Assembly (NCBI GenBank): GCA_016930675.1
Contig: JAFGGG010000019.1
Span: 1 to 55,449 of the forward strand
Origin: Spirochaetales bacterium
GTDB lineage: Bacteria > Spirochaetota > Spirochaetia > SZUA-6 > RPPD01
Length of the DNA: 55,449 nucleotides
Direction of reading: 5' to 3'
Shown: positions 1 through 8,912 of the stretch, one piece after another
Position numbering within the stretch: position 1 is the stretch's first letter
Layout: the number at the start of each line of letters is the position of its first letter
Program-made: the position numbers and the translations under genes
Notes under the pieces: model-generated
The model's input: the letters and a program-made list of their open reading frames with translations, nothing else
Database searches by the model: none
Told to the model about the DNA's origin: nothing

Positions 1-23
1 ATATAGCTTCTCTTTAACTCTAT

Positions 24-79
24 GGTTAGATTTTTATATGAGGCATCCAATAATTTGGGTTAGATTTTTATGTGAGGCA
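24..79. repeat. 22-bp direct repeat, two copies
   Basis: Copies at 24-45 and 58-79 read GGTTAGATTTTTATRTGAGGCA and differ at one base. They sit 34 bp apart (start to start) upstream of htrA. They could be a binding site pair or remnants of a tandem repeat array continuing to the left of the window. No function is assigned. Confidence 0.6.
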
Positions 80-144
80 ACGGGGATTCATAAATTATCA
101 AAACACTGTAGAAATTGCCTAAAGTTCTTAGTATATTCTTTATA

Positions 145-179
145 AGAAAAAACCATCATTTACGACGACGGTTTTTTCT
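145..179 (+). terminator. Hairpin with T-run upstream of htrA
   Basis: GAAAAAACC (146-154) pairs with GGTTTTTTC (170-178) around a 15-nt loop, and the distal arm supplies a run of six T. It looks like a rho-independent terminator for a gene left of the window, possibly bidirectional because of the matching A-tract. It could also act as a leader attenuator, since htrA begins only 24 bp later. Confidence 0.5.
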
Positions 180-202
180 TTTAAAAAATAAGGAGTATCT
201 AA

Positions 203-1417
203 ATGAGACTATACAGCAGAAAGCATCTGGCGATTACTGCGGGAATAAGCATTGCTGTTTTTATTTTAGCAGGAATACTCTTCGGATTTGTGACCCTGCC
301 TTTTTCAAATCCAAATCCACAAAGTTATAAGAACGAACTCCTTAACAACCAGACAGGGGACGGTTCCAACCTGCAGTATACCGGTAATGATTATATTGAC
401 ATCTCCGATATTTCGGAGGATGAAAAAGAAAACATCCAGATTTATAAAATATTAAATGAGGCCGTTGTCAACATTACTTCGGTTTCATACGGATACAACT
501 GGTTTTTGGAACCCGTTCCCCAAGCGGGTACGGGCTCGGGTTCCATTATCGACCAGCAGGGACATATTGTCACGAATTACCATGTGATCAAGGATTCAGA
601 ACAGCTGTTTATTACCTTGTCCGACGGCACGGAACATGAAGGAAAGATTATAGGAGTAGATCCGGAAAATGATCTGGCGGTAATAAAGTTCGATCCCAAA
701 GGCAAGCAGCTTATGACCATTCCGTTCGGCGTTTCATCCAGCCTGATGGTCGGGCAAAAAGTGCTGGCCATCGGCAATCCGTTCGGCCTGGAACGCACAC
801 TGACCACGGGCATTGTATCGGGGGTGGGCCGGCCCATTAAGCTCAATGCCACGTATGTAGTGAGGGAAATGATTCAGACCGATGCCTCGATTAATCCCGG
901 GAATTCAGGGGGACCGCTTTTAAATTCCAAAGGTGAGATGATCGGCATCAACACCATTATCTACACACCTTCGGGCGGTTCTGTGGGGATCGGCTTCGCA
1001 GTCCCCATTGATATTGCCAAACGGGTGATACCGGAGCTCATTCAATCCGGCAAGGTAAACAGAGGCTGGATTGATATAGTGCCGGTGCAGCTGTTTCCGG
1101 CCCTGGTAGATTATGCCAAACTTCCGGTTAACCAGGGCATTCTTATTTCCGAAACCACGCCAGGCGGCAACGCCATTCAGGCAGGCCTTAAGGGCGGTGA
1201 TAAAAATAAGGCCGTGCGCTACAGACGAAGCGTCATCTATCTGGGCGGAGATATAATCGTGGAAGTTGACAACCTGGCCATAACCTCTTTAGCAGATCTT
1301 TACGCTGCTTTGGAGGATAATAAACCGGGTGAAGTCGTTAGTGTCAAAGCAGTCCGCAACGGAACAACCAAGAGCTTTTCAGTAAAACTTGTTTCACGGG
1401 CACAATTTTTCAATTAA
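203..1417 (+). CDS. htrA: HtrA/DegP-family trypsin-like serine protease (S1C) with PDZ domain
   Basis: Envelope quality-control protease, 404 aa. An N-terminal hydrophobic segment (about residues 9-33) acts as signal or membrane anchor. The S1C protease domain follows (about 80-280) with the full triad: His127 in TNYHVIKD, Asp157 in DPENDLAV and Ser235 in NPGNSGGPL. One PDZ domain (about 285-400) carries an unusual basic insertion near KGGDKNKAVRYRR. AGGAG at 191-195 sets the ATG at 203. A short hairpin and 75 bp separate it from uvrB. By family knowledge it degrades or refolds damaged periplasmic proteins. The length suits a DegS/DegP-like enzyme with a single PDZ, and family assignment is secure. 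Confidence 0.95.
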   Translation: MRLYSRKHLAITAGISIAVFILAGILFGFVTLPFSNPNPQSYKNELLNNQTGDGSNLQYTGNDYIDISDISEDEKENIQIYKILNEAVVNITSVSYGYNWFLEPVPQAGTGSGSIIDQQGHIVTNYHVIKDSEQLFITLSDGTEHEGKIIGVDPENDLAVIKFDPKGKQLMTIPFGVSSSLMVGQKVLAIGNPFGLERTLTTGIVSGVGRPIKLNATYVVREMIQTDASINPGNSGGPLLNSKGEMIGINTIIYTPSGGSVGIGFAVPIDIAKRVIPELIQSGKVNRGWIDIVPVQLFPALVDYAKLPVNQGILISETTPGGNAIQAGLKGGDKNKAVRYRRSVIYLGGDIIVEVDNLAITSLADLYAALEDNKPGEVVSVKAVRNGTTKSFSVKLVSRAQFFN

Positions 1418-1423
1418 TCAATA

Positions 1424-1445
1424 TGCCGCCGGTTTTTTGGCGGCA
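1424..1445. other. Short hairpin between htrA and uvrB
   Basis: TGCCGCC (1424-1430) pairs with GGCGGCA (1439-1445) around a GGTTTTTT loop. The T-run is in the loop, not after the stem, so it is a poor rho-independent terminator. It may be an mRNA stability or processing stem between the two genes. Confidence 0.4.
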
Positions 1446-1492
1446 ATACCTAAAAACGAATTGAAAGGAATAAGCTTATCAATTTTAAGGTA

Positions 1493-3463
1493 GTGTCATC
1501 ATTTTCTCCCGCAGGTGATCAGGAGAACGCAATCAGCGACTTGAGCCGGGGCGTAAAAAAGGGGCTGAAGTACCAAACCCTAAAAGGCGTGACCGGCTCC
1601 GGAAAAACCTATACAATGGCAAAGATCATCGAACAGGTACAGCTGCCCACTTTGGTAATTTCACATAATAAAACACTCGCCGCACAGCTCTACCGTGAGT
1701 TCTGCAGCTTTTTTCCTCATAATGCGGTAGAATACTTTGTATCCTATTACGATTATTACCAGCCTGAGGCCTATGTGGCCAAACAGGATCTGTATATTGA
1801 AAAAGACGCCTCGATCAATCAGGAAATAGACCGCATGCGTCTTTCCGCCGCCGCGTCTCTGTTAAGCCGTAATGACGTTATTGTAGTAGCCACCGTATCC
1901 TGTATTTACGGACTCGGCAATCCGGAAGATTATAGAAGTATGCGGGTGGAGATAAAACGTCATTCTCAATACAGCTACCGTGATCTCCTGAAAAAACTTA
2001 TCTCCCTTCAATATAACCGCAACGACGCGGTTTTGGAGCGGGGTGGTTTTAGAGTACGCGGTGATATTATCGAAGTTTTTCTTTCCTACTCCAAGAATGC
2101 TTTGCGTCTGGAATTCTTTGGTGATGATCTAGAGCGTATTCGCGCTATAAATCCGCTGACAGGCGAGGTTATAGAAGAGCTGGACACATGTATTATTTAT
2201 CCTGCCAAGTACTTCGTAATGCCTGAAGAGCGCGTGCAAAACGCCATCAGTCATATCAAAGAGGAATTAGACCTGCGTTATCGGGAACTGTTAGATTCGA
2301 AAAAAATCCTGGAAGCCGAGCGCTTAAAAACACGGACAGAATATGATCTGGAAATGCTGCAGGAAGTGGGCTATTGCGCGGGAATAGAGAATTACTCGCG
2401 CCATTTAAGCGGCAGAAATCCGGGGGAGCGGCCGGCCGTTCTGATAGATTTTTTCCCCGATCCGTTCCTCACCTTCATTGACGAGGCCCATGTTTCGGTT
2501 CCCCAAATCGGAGGCATGTATGAAGGCGACCGTTCACGTAAACAGTCGCTGGTGGATTACGGTTTTAGATTACCGTCGGCCATGGACAACAGGCCCCTGC
2601 AATTTAAAGAGTTTGAAAACCTGTTAAACCGGGGCATCTTTGTAACGGCCACACCCCAGAAATTCGAAATCGATAAATCTTCCCAAGTAGTGGAACAGCT
2701 TATTCGTCCTACAGGCCTTTTGGATCCGGAAATTGAGATCCGTCCCACCAAAGGGCAGATCGAGGATATTTATAAAGAGGTCACCCGGAGGATCAAGCAA
2801 GGTGAAAGAAGTCTGATCACCACCCTTACAAAAAAAATGGCCGAAGATCTGAGCGACTACCTGCTCGAGCTGGGACTTAAAGTTCGTTATCTCCATTCTG
2901 AAATCGAAACTATCGAGCGGGTTGAAATTTTAAAATCATTACGCACAGGAGAGTGTGATGTACTCGTCGGCATAAACCTGCTGCGTGAAGGGCTGGATCT
3001 GCCTGAAGTATCCTTTATCGCGATTCTGGATGCGGATAAAATCGGGTTTTTGCGTTCAACCACATCGCTTATTCAGATTATTGGGAGGGCGGCCCGTAAT
3101 GTAAACGGAAAGGTAATTATGTATGCCGACCGTCAAAGCTCCGCCATGCTGGAAGCGGTCGAAGAAACCAACCGCCGCCGCCGTATCCAGGCGGACTATA
3201 ATAAAGCGCATGGCATTACACCCAAGACAATTTCCAAAGCGGTACAGGATATTCTCGTCCGCAAACAGCAGGAGAAACAGGATTCTGAAAAATTTACATT
3301 GGATATGATTAAGCAGAGTTATAATGTCCTGATACCCAAACAGAGAAACGCATACCTAAAAGTCTTGGAGAATGAGATGATAGAACTGGCTAAAGATTTG
3401 GAATTTGAACGTGCGGCTGTTATCCGGGACGAAATAAACAGGATAAAGGACATGTTCAAGTAA
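1493..3463 (+). CDS. uvrB: Excinuclease ABC subunit B
   Basis: DNA damage recognition helicase of nucleotide excision repair. It has Walker A (GVTGSGKT), the beta-hairpin signature YYDYYQPEAYV, TVSCIYGLG, the DEAH-type box FIDEAHVS, helicase motif VI (QIIGRAARN) and a C-terminal UVR motif that contacts UvrC. The GTG at 1493 gives 656 aa but cuts off a conserved F-K-V/L-x-S stretch found at UvrB N termini. In-frame codons upstream (1478-1492) encode I-N-F-K-V, and AAAGGA at 1464-1469 is ideally spaced for a non-canonical ATC start at 1478. The true start is therefore uncertain, while the function is not. Confidence 0.96.
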   Translation: MSSFSPAGDQENAISDLSRGVKKGLKYQTLKGVTGSGKTYTMAKIIEQVQLPTLVISHNKTLAAQLYREFCSFFPHNAVEYFVSYYDYYQPEAYVAKQDLYIEKDASINQEIDRMRLSAAASLLSRNDVIVVATVSCIYGLGNPEDYRSMRVEIKRHSQYSYRDLLKKLISLQYNRNDAVLERGGFRVRGDIIEVFLSYSKNALRLEFFGDDLERIRAINPLTGEVIEELDTCIIYPAKYFVMPEERVQNAISHIKEELDLRYRELLDSKKILEAERLKTRTEYDLEMLQEVGYCAGIENYSRHLSGRNPGERPAVLIDFFPDPFLTFIDEAHVSVPQIGGMYEGDRSRKQSLVDYGFRLPSAMDNRPLQFKEFENLLNRGIFVTATPQKFEIDKSSQVVEQLIRPTGLLDPEIEIRPTKGQIEDIYKEVTRRIKQGERSLITTLTKKMAEDLSDYLLELGLKVRYLHSEIETIERVEILKSLRTGECDVLVGINLLREGLDLPEVSFIAILDADKIGFLRSTTSLIQIIGRAARNVNGKVIMYADRQSSAMLEAVEETNRRRRIQADYNKAHGITPKTISKAVQDILVRKQQEKQDSEKFTLDMIKQSYNVLIPKQRNAYLKVLENEMIELAKDLEFERAAVIRDEINRIKDMFK

Positions 3464-3489
3464 GAAAATACTTTTAAATCGAGGTCATA

Positions 3490-3873
3490 ATGATTAAGTA
3501 TGGAAAATTAGTAACAGGTTGTCTCCTCCTCTTTTTTATTTTAGCTTCCTGCGGTGAAGACAGGACTGCACAAAATATTTCTCTTCCTTCCACTCCCATT
3601 ATATCCTCGTATTCAAGCTGGGCTGTGGTTAAGATCAGCTATCTCCGCATAAGAGCCAAACCCACGGCGGACTCCGAAATGCTTTCATCAACAGGTTTGG
3701 GCGCTGTAGTTCGAATTGTATCACAGACTGAACATAAAGAACTGCAAGGACAGGAAAAAGATTATTGGTATCAGATTGAAGACCAGGGTATTCGCGGTTG
3801 GGTATTTGGGGCTTATCTGGAATTTTTCAGTTCCAAGTCTGAAGCGGAGAATCACGCGAAAGAGCTGCAATGA
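3490..3873 (+). CDS. Lipoprotein with bacterial SH3 domain
   Basis: 127 aa. An N-terminal signal ends in the lipobox LASC with Cys21, so it is predicted to be lipidated and membrane-attached. Residues about 35-118 form an SH3b-type domain (YLRIRAKPTADSEML, then WYQIE...RGWVFGAYL), a fold that commonly binds peptidoglycan or mediates protein contacts. It follows uvrB by 26 bp and overlaps the DUF445 gene by 4 bp (ATGA), so translation of the two is probably coupled. The specific partner is unknown. Confidence 0.8.
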   Translation: MIKYGKLVTGCLLLFFILASCGEDRTAQNISLPSTPIISSYSSWAVVKISYLRIRAKPTADSEMLSSTGLGAVVRIVSQTEHKELQGQEKDYWYQIEDQGIRGWVFGAYLEFFSSKSEAENHAKELQ

Positions 3874-5432
3874 CGACTGAAAACCTGCTTTTAGTACTCC
3901 CATGGATTCTACCACCTGTTATCGGGGCGATGATCGGCTACATTACCAATGCGATCGCCATTAAAATGCTTTTTCGTCCTTTAACGGAAAAACGGATTTT
4001 TGGTATTCGAATTCCCTTTACTCCGGGGATTATACCCAAACAGCGCTACAAACTAGCGGAAAGCATCGGCCGCATGGTTTCCGAACAGCTTATTACAAAA
4101 GATGCCGTAAGCACCCAGCTTAAACTCCCGCAATTTCAATCAGCATTGTTGAAAACCATTGGTCAAGCAACGGGCTCGTTACTCGACACACCGTTAAAGC
4201 AAATCAAAGAGCGTACTGTTCCCTTTATCGGGGGAACAATCGAAAATTTCATTAAAAAAGCGTTGAAGAATTTTTTAACATCAGAGAGTTTTTTTAACAT
4301 GGCTCATAAGCTGCTTGCAGATTTTATTACAGCTATTTCTGAAAAAAAGCTGGCCGCAATCAGCGATGAACTGAACCTTGAGCAGTATCTTTCCGCAAAA
4401 TTGCATACCCTGATAACGGAAGATGAATTCAGGGACCGGCTGATAAAGAGAATTCAGAACTGGATAAAAAATCAGAAATCGGGCAGTAAGTCTATCGGAT
4501 CATTAATACCGGAGGAATTGGTTCATATCATAGGTCAGCTGTTCAGATCCGCGCTTCCGGCCTTAGGAAGTTCCCTTATCAGGTGGCTAAGGCAGGCCAA
4601 TATCAGAACAGAGCTGGAAACAAAAGGCAAACAGCTGGTAAAAAAAATTCTGGAAAAACTCAACCTCTTTCAGCGTCTTATAGTATCTGTGGCTCAATAT
4701 GATTTGACTCTGCAAGAAAAAATGCCCGCGATTGTCGATGATGTGCTTAATTATTTTGAAGAGCTCTTAAACGACAGCATACAGAGGGATCGGGTGGTAA
4801 ATATTGTGGAAGAGGCTTTTTTAAACTGGAGAAAAAAAGAGCTTAAAAACCTTTTTAAGGGCTCTTCCGCAAAGCTTGTGTCTAAGATTGAAACACTGAT
4901 AAAGAAGATCTGGGAGTATCTACGGGAACAAGAAAGCGACAAACAGCTGTTTCAAAAATTAAAACAGTACCTTGAAAAGCACAGTACGCTTACAACCGGA
5001 GAGCTGCTTCACAACTACCTGGGTATTGAAAAAGAGCAAATTGCAGATTTTGTTCTCAATATGTTAAAAAAGGATGATTTTGCAGAAGGAGCGGCAGAAA
5101 AAATCAGCTCCTTGCTTTTTGATCTGACCGGAGGAGCGCAGCAGGTAACACTGGGTGATTTTATCGGGGTAGACGATACACGCCGGCGGGAAATTGACGA
5201 CTTTCTCCTCTCTTCTATAAATTCTATGCTTGCCTCAAAACTGCCGGAGATCATTCAGAGTCTGAACATACAGGAGCTTGTGGAAAACAAGATCAATCAG
5301 CTTGATGTGGCCGATGTGGAAGGATTACTCTTGATGGTTATTGCCAAACAGTTGAAATGGATTAATGTGTTCGGAGCACTCCTGGGTGCGGTCATCGGTT
5401 TAAGTCAGATTATTTTGAAATTATTGGAATAA
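3870..5432 (+). CDS. DUF445 family membrane protein
   Basis: 520 aa. The N terminus (about 8-40) has a hydrophobic segment with the family-typical GAMIGYITNAIAIKMLF, followed by FTPGIIPKQRYKLA. The centre is long and helical, with repeated amphipathic stretches, and one C-terminal transmembrane segment (about 498-519) ends the protein. That two-end anchoring is usual for DUF445/YheB-like proteins. No enzymatic role is established for the family. It is coupled to the SH3 lipoprotein by a 4-bp overlap, which suggests a shared envelope role. Confidence 0.85.
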   Translation: MTTENLLLVLPWILPPVIGAMIGYITNAIAIKMLFRPLTEKRIFGIRIPFTPGIIPKQRYKLAESIGRMVSEQLITKDAVSTQLKLPQFQSALLKTIGQATGSLLDTPLKQIKERTVPFIGGTIENFIKKALKNFLTSESFFNMAHKLLADFITAISEKKLAAISDELNLEQYLSAKLHTLITEDEFRDRLIKRIQNWIKNQKSGSKSIGSLIPEELVHIIGQLFRSALPALGSSLIRWLRQANIRTELETKGKQLVKKILEKLNLFQRLIVSVAQYDLTLQEKMPAIVDDVLNYFEELLNDSIQRDRVVNIVEEAFLNWRKKELKNLFKGSSAKLVSKIETLIKKIWEYLREQESDKQLFQKLKQYLEKHSTLTTGELLHNYLGIEKEQIADFVLNMLKKDDFAEGAAEKISSLLFDLTGGAQQVTLGDFIGVDDTRRREIDDFLLSSINSMLASKLPEIIQSLNIQELVENKINQLDVADVEGLLLMVIAKQLKWINVFGALLGAVIGLSQIILKLLE

Positions 5433-5473
5433 TAGCTATTGATTAGAGAGAGACCGCTTACTACATTAGTACT

Positions 5474-6463
5474 ATGAATATAGAGTTTCACTATTATATC
5501 CTCTATATCCTCTGTAAAGAAGCAGGCATTGACGAGCCTGACTGTATTACCATCGCTTATTCGTCTCAATACGTGGACAATAACCTTGTGCAACATGTAG
5601 TCAAGGACCATGGCTTCGTCTATGAAACAATTGTCACGCATAATTACGGCTGGTGGAGTGACTGGTTCCCCAAGCATGTCTATATACCCTTCCATTTTTT
5701 TCCGGGAGATACCGATTATCCCGGCTCACGCCGCAAGGATAAAAAAACAAATCCCTATAACTGTACGCCGGGCTCACGGCCGGTAAGCGAGCTCTTAAAA
5801 AAAGCGCTGGTCACTAAAAACCTGTATCGAATCGGTATTGCGTTACACACGTATACCGATTCATGGGCGCATCAGAATTTCAGCGGCCTGAATGAAGACT
5901 GGAATTCATTAAGCAAGGAATCCATTATCCCCAAGGTAGGTCATGCCGAAGTGATAAGCCAGCCCGATATCATAACGGGAAAATGGATAGACAGCCGTCT
6001 TGACGGTGAGTACCAGTATATAGATAATGAACAACGCTTTTTAGACGCCGCCGGGCATATCTATCTCAATCTCTGTGATCTAAGCGGCAAATCCGCGGAT
6101 GACTGGGACTGGCTGCGTAAAAGATTAAAACAGCTTATCGGTCCTTTCGATGAATATAACGAGCGCATGCAGGAACGAATTCTTAATTATATAGTAGATG
6201 AATACCTGCTCGAATATAACAAATATGAATGGATTCGGGATGCTCTTTTTTATAATGAAAATGAATCGGTATTGGAAGATTCGTTTAAAGGCTTTGACAA
6301 GTTTTCCTGGCTGCGTGATCAGCTGCTTTATAAAACCAACGTGTTTGACAAGCCGGGTATAAAACCCAAACCCCACTTCCATGACTCCCACTGGTACAAG
6401 TGGCATGAAGCGGCCAAAGCGCATCTCAAGGAAGCGCGGAACATGCTGGGCAAGATGATATAA
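5474..6463 (+). CDS. DUF6765-like protein, possible metal-dependent hydrolase
   Basis: 329 aa with no signal peptide. It begins MNIEFHYYILYILCKEAG and has IAYSSQYVDNN, features I associate with the DUF6765 family. HTYTDSWAHQNF (125-136) gives an H-x3-D-x3-H arrangement reminiscent of metal ligands in zinc-dependent phospholipase C-like folds. Further His residues lie in the N-terminal region and near the C terminus (HFHDSHWYKWHEA). The gene stands alone between DUF445 and a convergent M48 protease. The catalytic role is inference; the family call is from memory. Confidence 0.6.
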   Translation: MNIEFHYYILYILCKEAGIDEPDCITIAYSSQYVDNNLVQHVVKDHGFVYETIVTHNYGWWSDWFPKHVYIPFHFFPGDTDYPGSRRKDKKTNPYNCTPGSRPVSELLKKALVTKNLYRIGIALHTYTDSWAHQNFSGLNEDWNSLSKESIIPKVGHAEVISQPDIITGKWIDSRLDGEYQYIDNEQRFLDAAGHIYLNLCDLSGKSADDWDWLRKRLKQLIGPFDEYNERMQERILNYIVDEYLLEYNKYEWIRDALFYNENESVLEDSFKGFDKFSWLRDQLLYKTNVFDKPGIKPKPHFHDSHWYKWHEAAKAHLKEARNMLGKMI

Positions 6464-6466
6464 ATA

Positions 6467-7492
6467 TTATTCTTGTTTGCCGCCGAACAGATTGTCAAAA
6501 AAATCTTTTACCTGATTGGCTATGGGCTCGGCGTTTTTTAACACATCGGCCAGTGTTGAGGCCAGCGGATCTTTTGAACTGTTAAGGTCTTCCTGGTACT
6601 GATCCGCGGCTTGTTTGACATTCTCAAATACATCCTCCGGCCCCTCTTTTCCGCGCCGCGGATACTGCCCGTCCAGTATTTTTTGATAGCTGCCTTTATC
6701 CACCCAGGTTTTAAGTTCAGCCAAACGCATGACCGGAAAGGGATGAGTCTCGAATAGGGTATTTAAAAATTTAAACATGCTGTCCAAGATGTCGCCGCCC
6801 TTATCATATTCTCTTGCTTGGACAAAAAATTCATTAATATCCATACTGGCAGTATCGGGACCGCCTGCGAGTTTCATCTCCAATGTGTAGCAGGCTTGCG
6901 GATCTTGAGCTGCCAATAATCCCGCTCGATCCGCACTCAATTCACTCTTTCTATCCCATTCCAAAAGGGCCATGAGAATAAGCTGGACGGCCAAATTCAA
7001 GCCGTATATCTGCATAACCTGCAATGGAATAGAAAGCAGCAAATGCAGAAGTGTTTTATATAAGACATGACCGCTTATACAATGAGAAAGCTCGTGACCT
7101 AATACCGCCATGAGTTCATGATCCTGCAGATCCTTTAAAAAAGAGGAATGAAACACAATAATCGGCTTATCAACTCCCCACACCATGGCATTCCATTTGG
7201 GATTCTGAGTGATGAACAGCTCCGGCACCTCTTTTACATCCAGACGCAAACAAACTTCTTGGTAAAGATTATATATCTTTGGGAACTGTTTGCCGGTTAC
7301 CCTCACCGACGATGCTAAAAACAACATCCTGATCGCACGTTCGAAGGTTGTACCAAACAGTTTTTTTATAATTTCATCGATCACCGGTATCTGTTTTAAA
7401 GCAAGCAGGGCTGCACGATCAGCAGGATGTTCCCACGCTTTGGGGCTGATATCGGTTAAATATTTTTTAATCGGTTTTAACTCTTTTCCCAT
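6467..7492 (-). CDS. M48 family zinc metalloprotease
   Basis: 341 aa from the ATG at 7492, preceded by AAAGGTG at good spacing; a GTG seven codons upstream (7513) is less likely. The zinc-binding HELSH is at 133-137, followed by SGHV and by SELSADRAG, whose Glu is the expected third ligand. Hydrophobic stretches flank the active site, but no clear signal peptide is present. A C-terminal tail of about 70 residues is charged. It resembles HtpX/Ste24-like housekeeping proteases in the M48 clan. It is convergent with the DUF6765-like gene, with only 3 bp between the stops. Confidence 0.88.
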   Translation of the reverse strand: MGKELKPIKKYLTDISPKAWEHPADRAALLALKQIPVIDEIIKKLFGTTFERAIRMLFLASSVRVTGKQFPKIYNLYQEVCLRLDVKEVPELFITQNPKWNAMVWGVDKPIIVFHSSFLKDLQDHELMAVLGHELSHCISGHVLYKTLLHLLLSIPLQVMQIYGLNLAVQLILMALLEWDRKSELSADRAGLLAAQDPQACYTLEMKLAGGPDTASMDINEFFVQAREYDKGGDILDSMFKFLNTLFETHPFPVMRLAELKTWVDKGSYQKILDGQYPRRGKEGPEDVFENVKQAADQYQEDLNSSKDPLASTLADVLKNAEPIANQVKDFFDNLFGGKQE

Positions 7493-7658
7493 TTTTTCAC
7501 CTTTATCTTTCACCTGGAAACGGTTATAAATTCAACATAATATATGACTATCTGCTTGTCAACAGCGAGATTTACTCATCATTCCTTCACAAGCGACTAA
7601 AAATGAGTGATTAATCGTAAAAAAGATAGTATAATAACATTAGTTATTTGACAATTCA

Positions 7659-7798
7659 CATACCATCGGCAAAGCTAGCGGTATGCGGGTGAGCACCTGA
7701 CCACTAAGTCCGAGATTTAGTGGTCAGCTGAAGGGTGGAAGAAAAGCCGCCACCCATTTAGCAACTATGAGGCCACTATTATTGGAGCGGCTTTTTCG
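7659..7798 (+). ncRNA. Candidate structured RNA or long form of the dispersed hairpin repeat
   Basis: Successive stems are visible: CATACC (7659-7664) with GGTATG (7680-7685); CTGACCACTAA (7697-7707) with TTAGTGGTCAG (7717-7727); GGGTGG (7733-7738) with CCACCC (7750-7755). An alternative long-range stem pairs GAAAAGCCGC (7741-7750) with GCGGCTTTTTC (7787-7797) and ends in T5. TTGACA at 7648-7653 could be a -35 box, but no good -10 follows. The ends match the short repeats at 24.7 and 35.8 kb. It does not fit a riboswitch consensus I know. Confidence 0.45.
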
Positions 7799-7829
7799 GA
7801 AGTAATTTTAAAAAAACGATCTTCAAACG

Positions 7830-7858
7830 TTGACCCATTGATATTTTTTTTGTAAGGT
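7830..7858 (+). promoter_or_regulatory. Weak sigma-70-like promoter candidate for the GGDEF gene
   Basis: TTGACC (7830-7835) is a good -35. At 17 bp spacing lies TAAGGT (7853-7858), a poor -10, so this is only tentative. If real, the repeat element ending near 7800 lies upstream of the promoter rather than in the leader. Confidence 0.25.
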
Positions 7859-7870
7859 TTTAGAAAGGCA

Positions 7871-8902
7871 ATGCAAAAGGTAAATATTTTGCTTGTGGAA
7901 TACAAGCAAGAAGATCGGGAACTATTATCAAAGCACCTATCGCAAAACGGACATGAACTGTTCTTGTCCGAGTCAACAGATAATGCATTGAACGTTTTGG
8001 ACGAGAATGATATTCAGATCATTCTCGTGAATATAAATATTGAGCCGAAACAAGTGGACAAGCTCTGCCAGGAGATCCGCAAACGTTTTTATAATAAACC
8101 CATACAACTTCTGTTTATCTCCGATTCCAAGAATAAAAAGGTATTACAGCAGCTTATGGACTGGGGTGGTGATGATTTCATCAAGAAGCCGATTAATGGT
8201 TTGGAAATAAAAGCGCGTATCAAAGCGGCAATCATTCGTTTAAGAAAACAGATAAGTATATATGAAGAACGAAATTTTCTCAAAAACGCCGTGTTTCAGG
8301 AGGAACAGCTTTCTTCTAAAATCCTTGACCAAAATCTTTACTTAAAAAAAGCCTTTAAGAACATAACCAAGCAAAACAAAGAACTTAAGCGCAAGAAAAA
8401 AGAACTTGAAAAAATAGCCATGTACGATACGCTTTCCGGTCTTTTAAATCGTATGAGTTTATTTAACAGGATCGATATAGAAATCGAACGCACCATCAGA
8501 GCGCTTATTCCGCTTACAGGCATCATGTTGGATATTGATCATTTTAAAGAGATAAACGACAATTTCGGCCATCAATGCGGAGACATGGTGATTAGGGAAA
8601 TCGGCACCAGACTCAGAAATCAGCTGCGTAAATACGACTACGCCGGCCGATACGGCGGAGAAGAATTTTTCATCATATTGCCCAATACAAACCTTATGCA
8701 GGCATATACGATCGGAGAAAGATTCCGTAAAGAAATAGAGAGTTCAACCCTGGGCTGCGGCGACGATGAAGTAAAGATAACCGTATCTCTGGGAATCGCC
8801 CAGTATAGATCGAGTGAAGCTCGAGAAAAATGGATAGACCGCACGGATAAGGCCATGTATTTAGCCAAGCAACAGGGTAGAAACAGGGTCTGCACGGAGT
8901 AA
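7871..8902 (+). CDS. Pseudo-receiver/GGDEF diguanylate cyclase
   Basis: 343 aa, predicted to make c-di-GMP from GTP in the cytoplasm. Residues about 1-125 have a CheY-like receiver fold, but the acidic residues are altered: ILLVEYKQED where V-D-D is usual, and LVNINIE in place of the phospho-Asp motif. The conserved Lys remains in FIKKPI. A coiled coil (about 135-185) links to the GGDEF domain (about 186-340). That domain has an active-site GGEEF and an intact inhibitory RxxD (RKYD) five residues before it. So the cyclase looks active and product-inhibited, while the sensor half is probably not phosphorylated. Confidence 0.9.
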   Translation: MQKVNILLVEYKQEDRELLSKHLSQNGHELFLSESTDNALNVLDENDIQIILVNINIEPKQVDKLCQEIRKRFYNKPIQLLFISDSKNKKVLQQLMDWGGDDFIKKPINGLEIKARIKAAIIRLRKQISIYEERNFLKNAVFQEEQLSSKILDQNLYLKKAFKNITKQNKELKRKKKELEKIAMYDTLSGLLNRMSLFNRIDIEIERTIRALIPLTGIMLDIDHFKEINDNFGHQCGDMVIREIGTRLRNQLRKYDYAGRYGGEEFFIILPNTNLMQAYTIGERFRKEIESSTLGCGDDEVKITVSLGIAQYRSSEAREKWIDRTDKAMYLAKQQGRNRVCTE

Positions 8903-8912
8903 CGGCTTTCTG

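Noticed and set aside
115..330. Small plus-strand reading frame upstream of htrA
   Set aside because: It overlaps the terminator-like hairpin and the true htrA start, has no ribosome-binding site and shows no recognisable protein features.
7659..7798. c-di-GMP riboswitch before the GGDEF gene
   Set aside because: GGCAAAGC superficially resembles part of the class I consensus, but the paired GCAAACC segment and flanking helices are missing.
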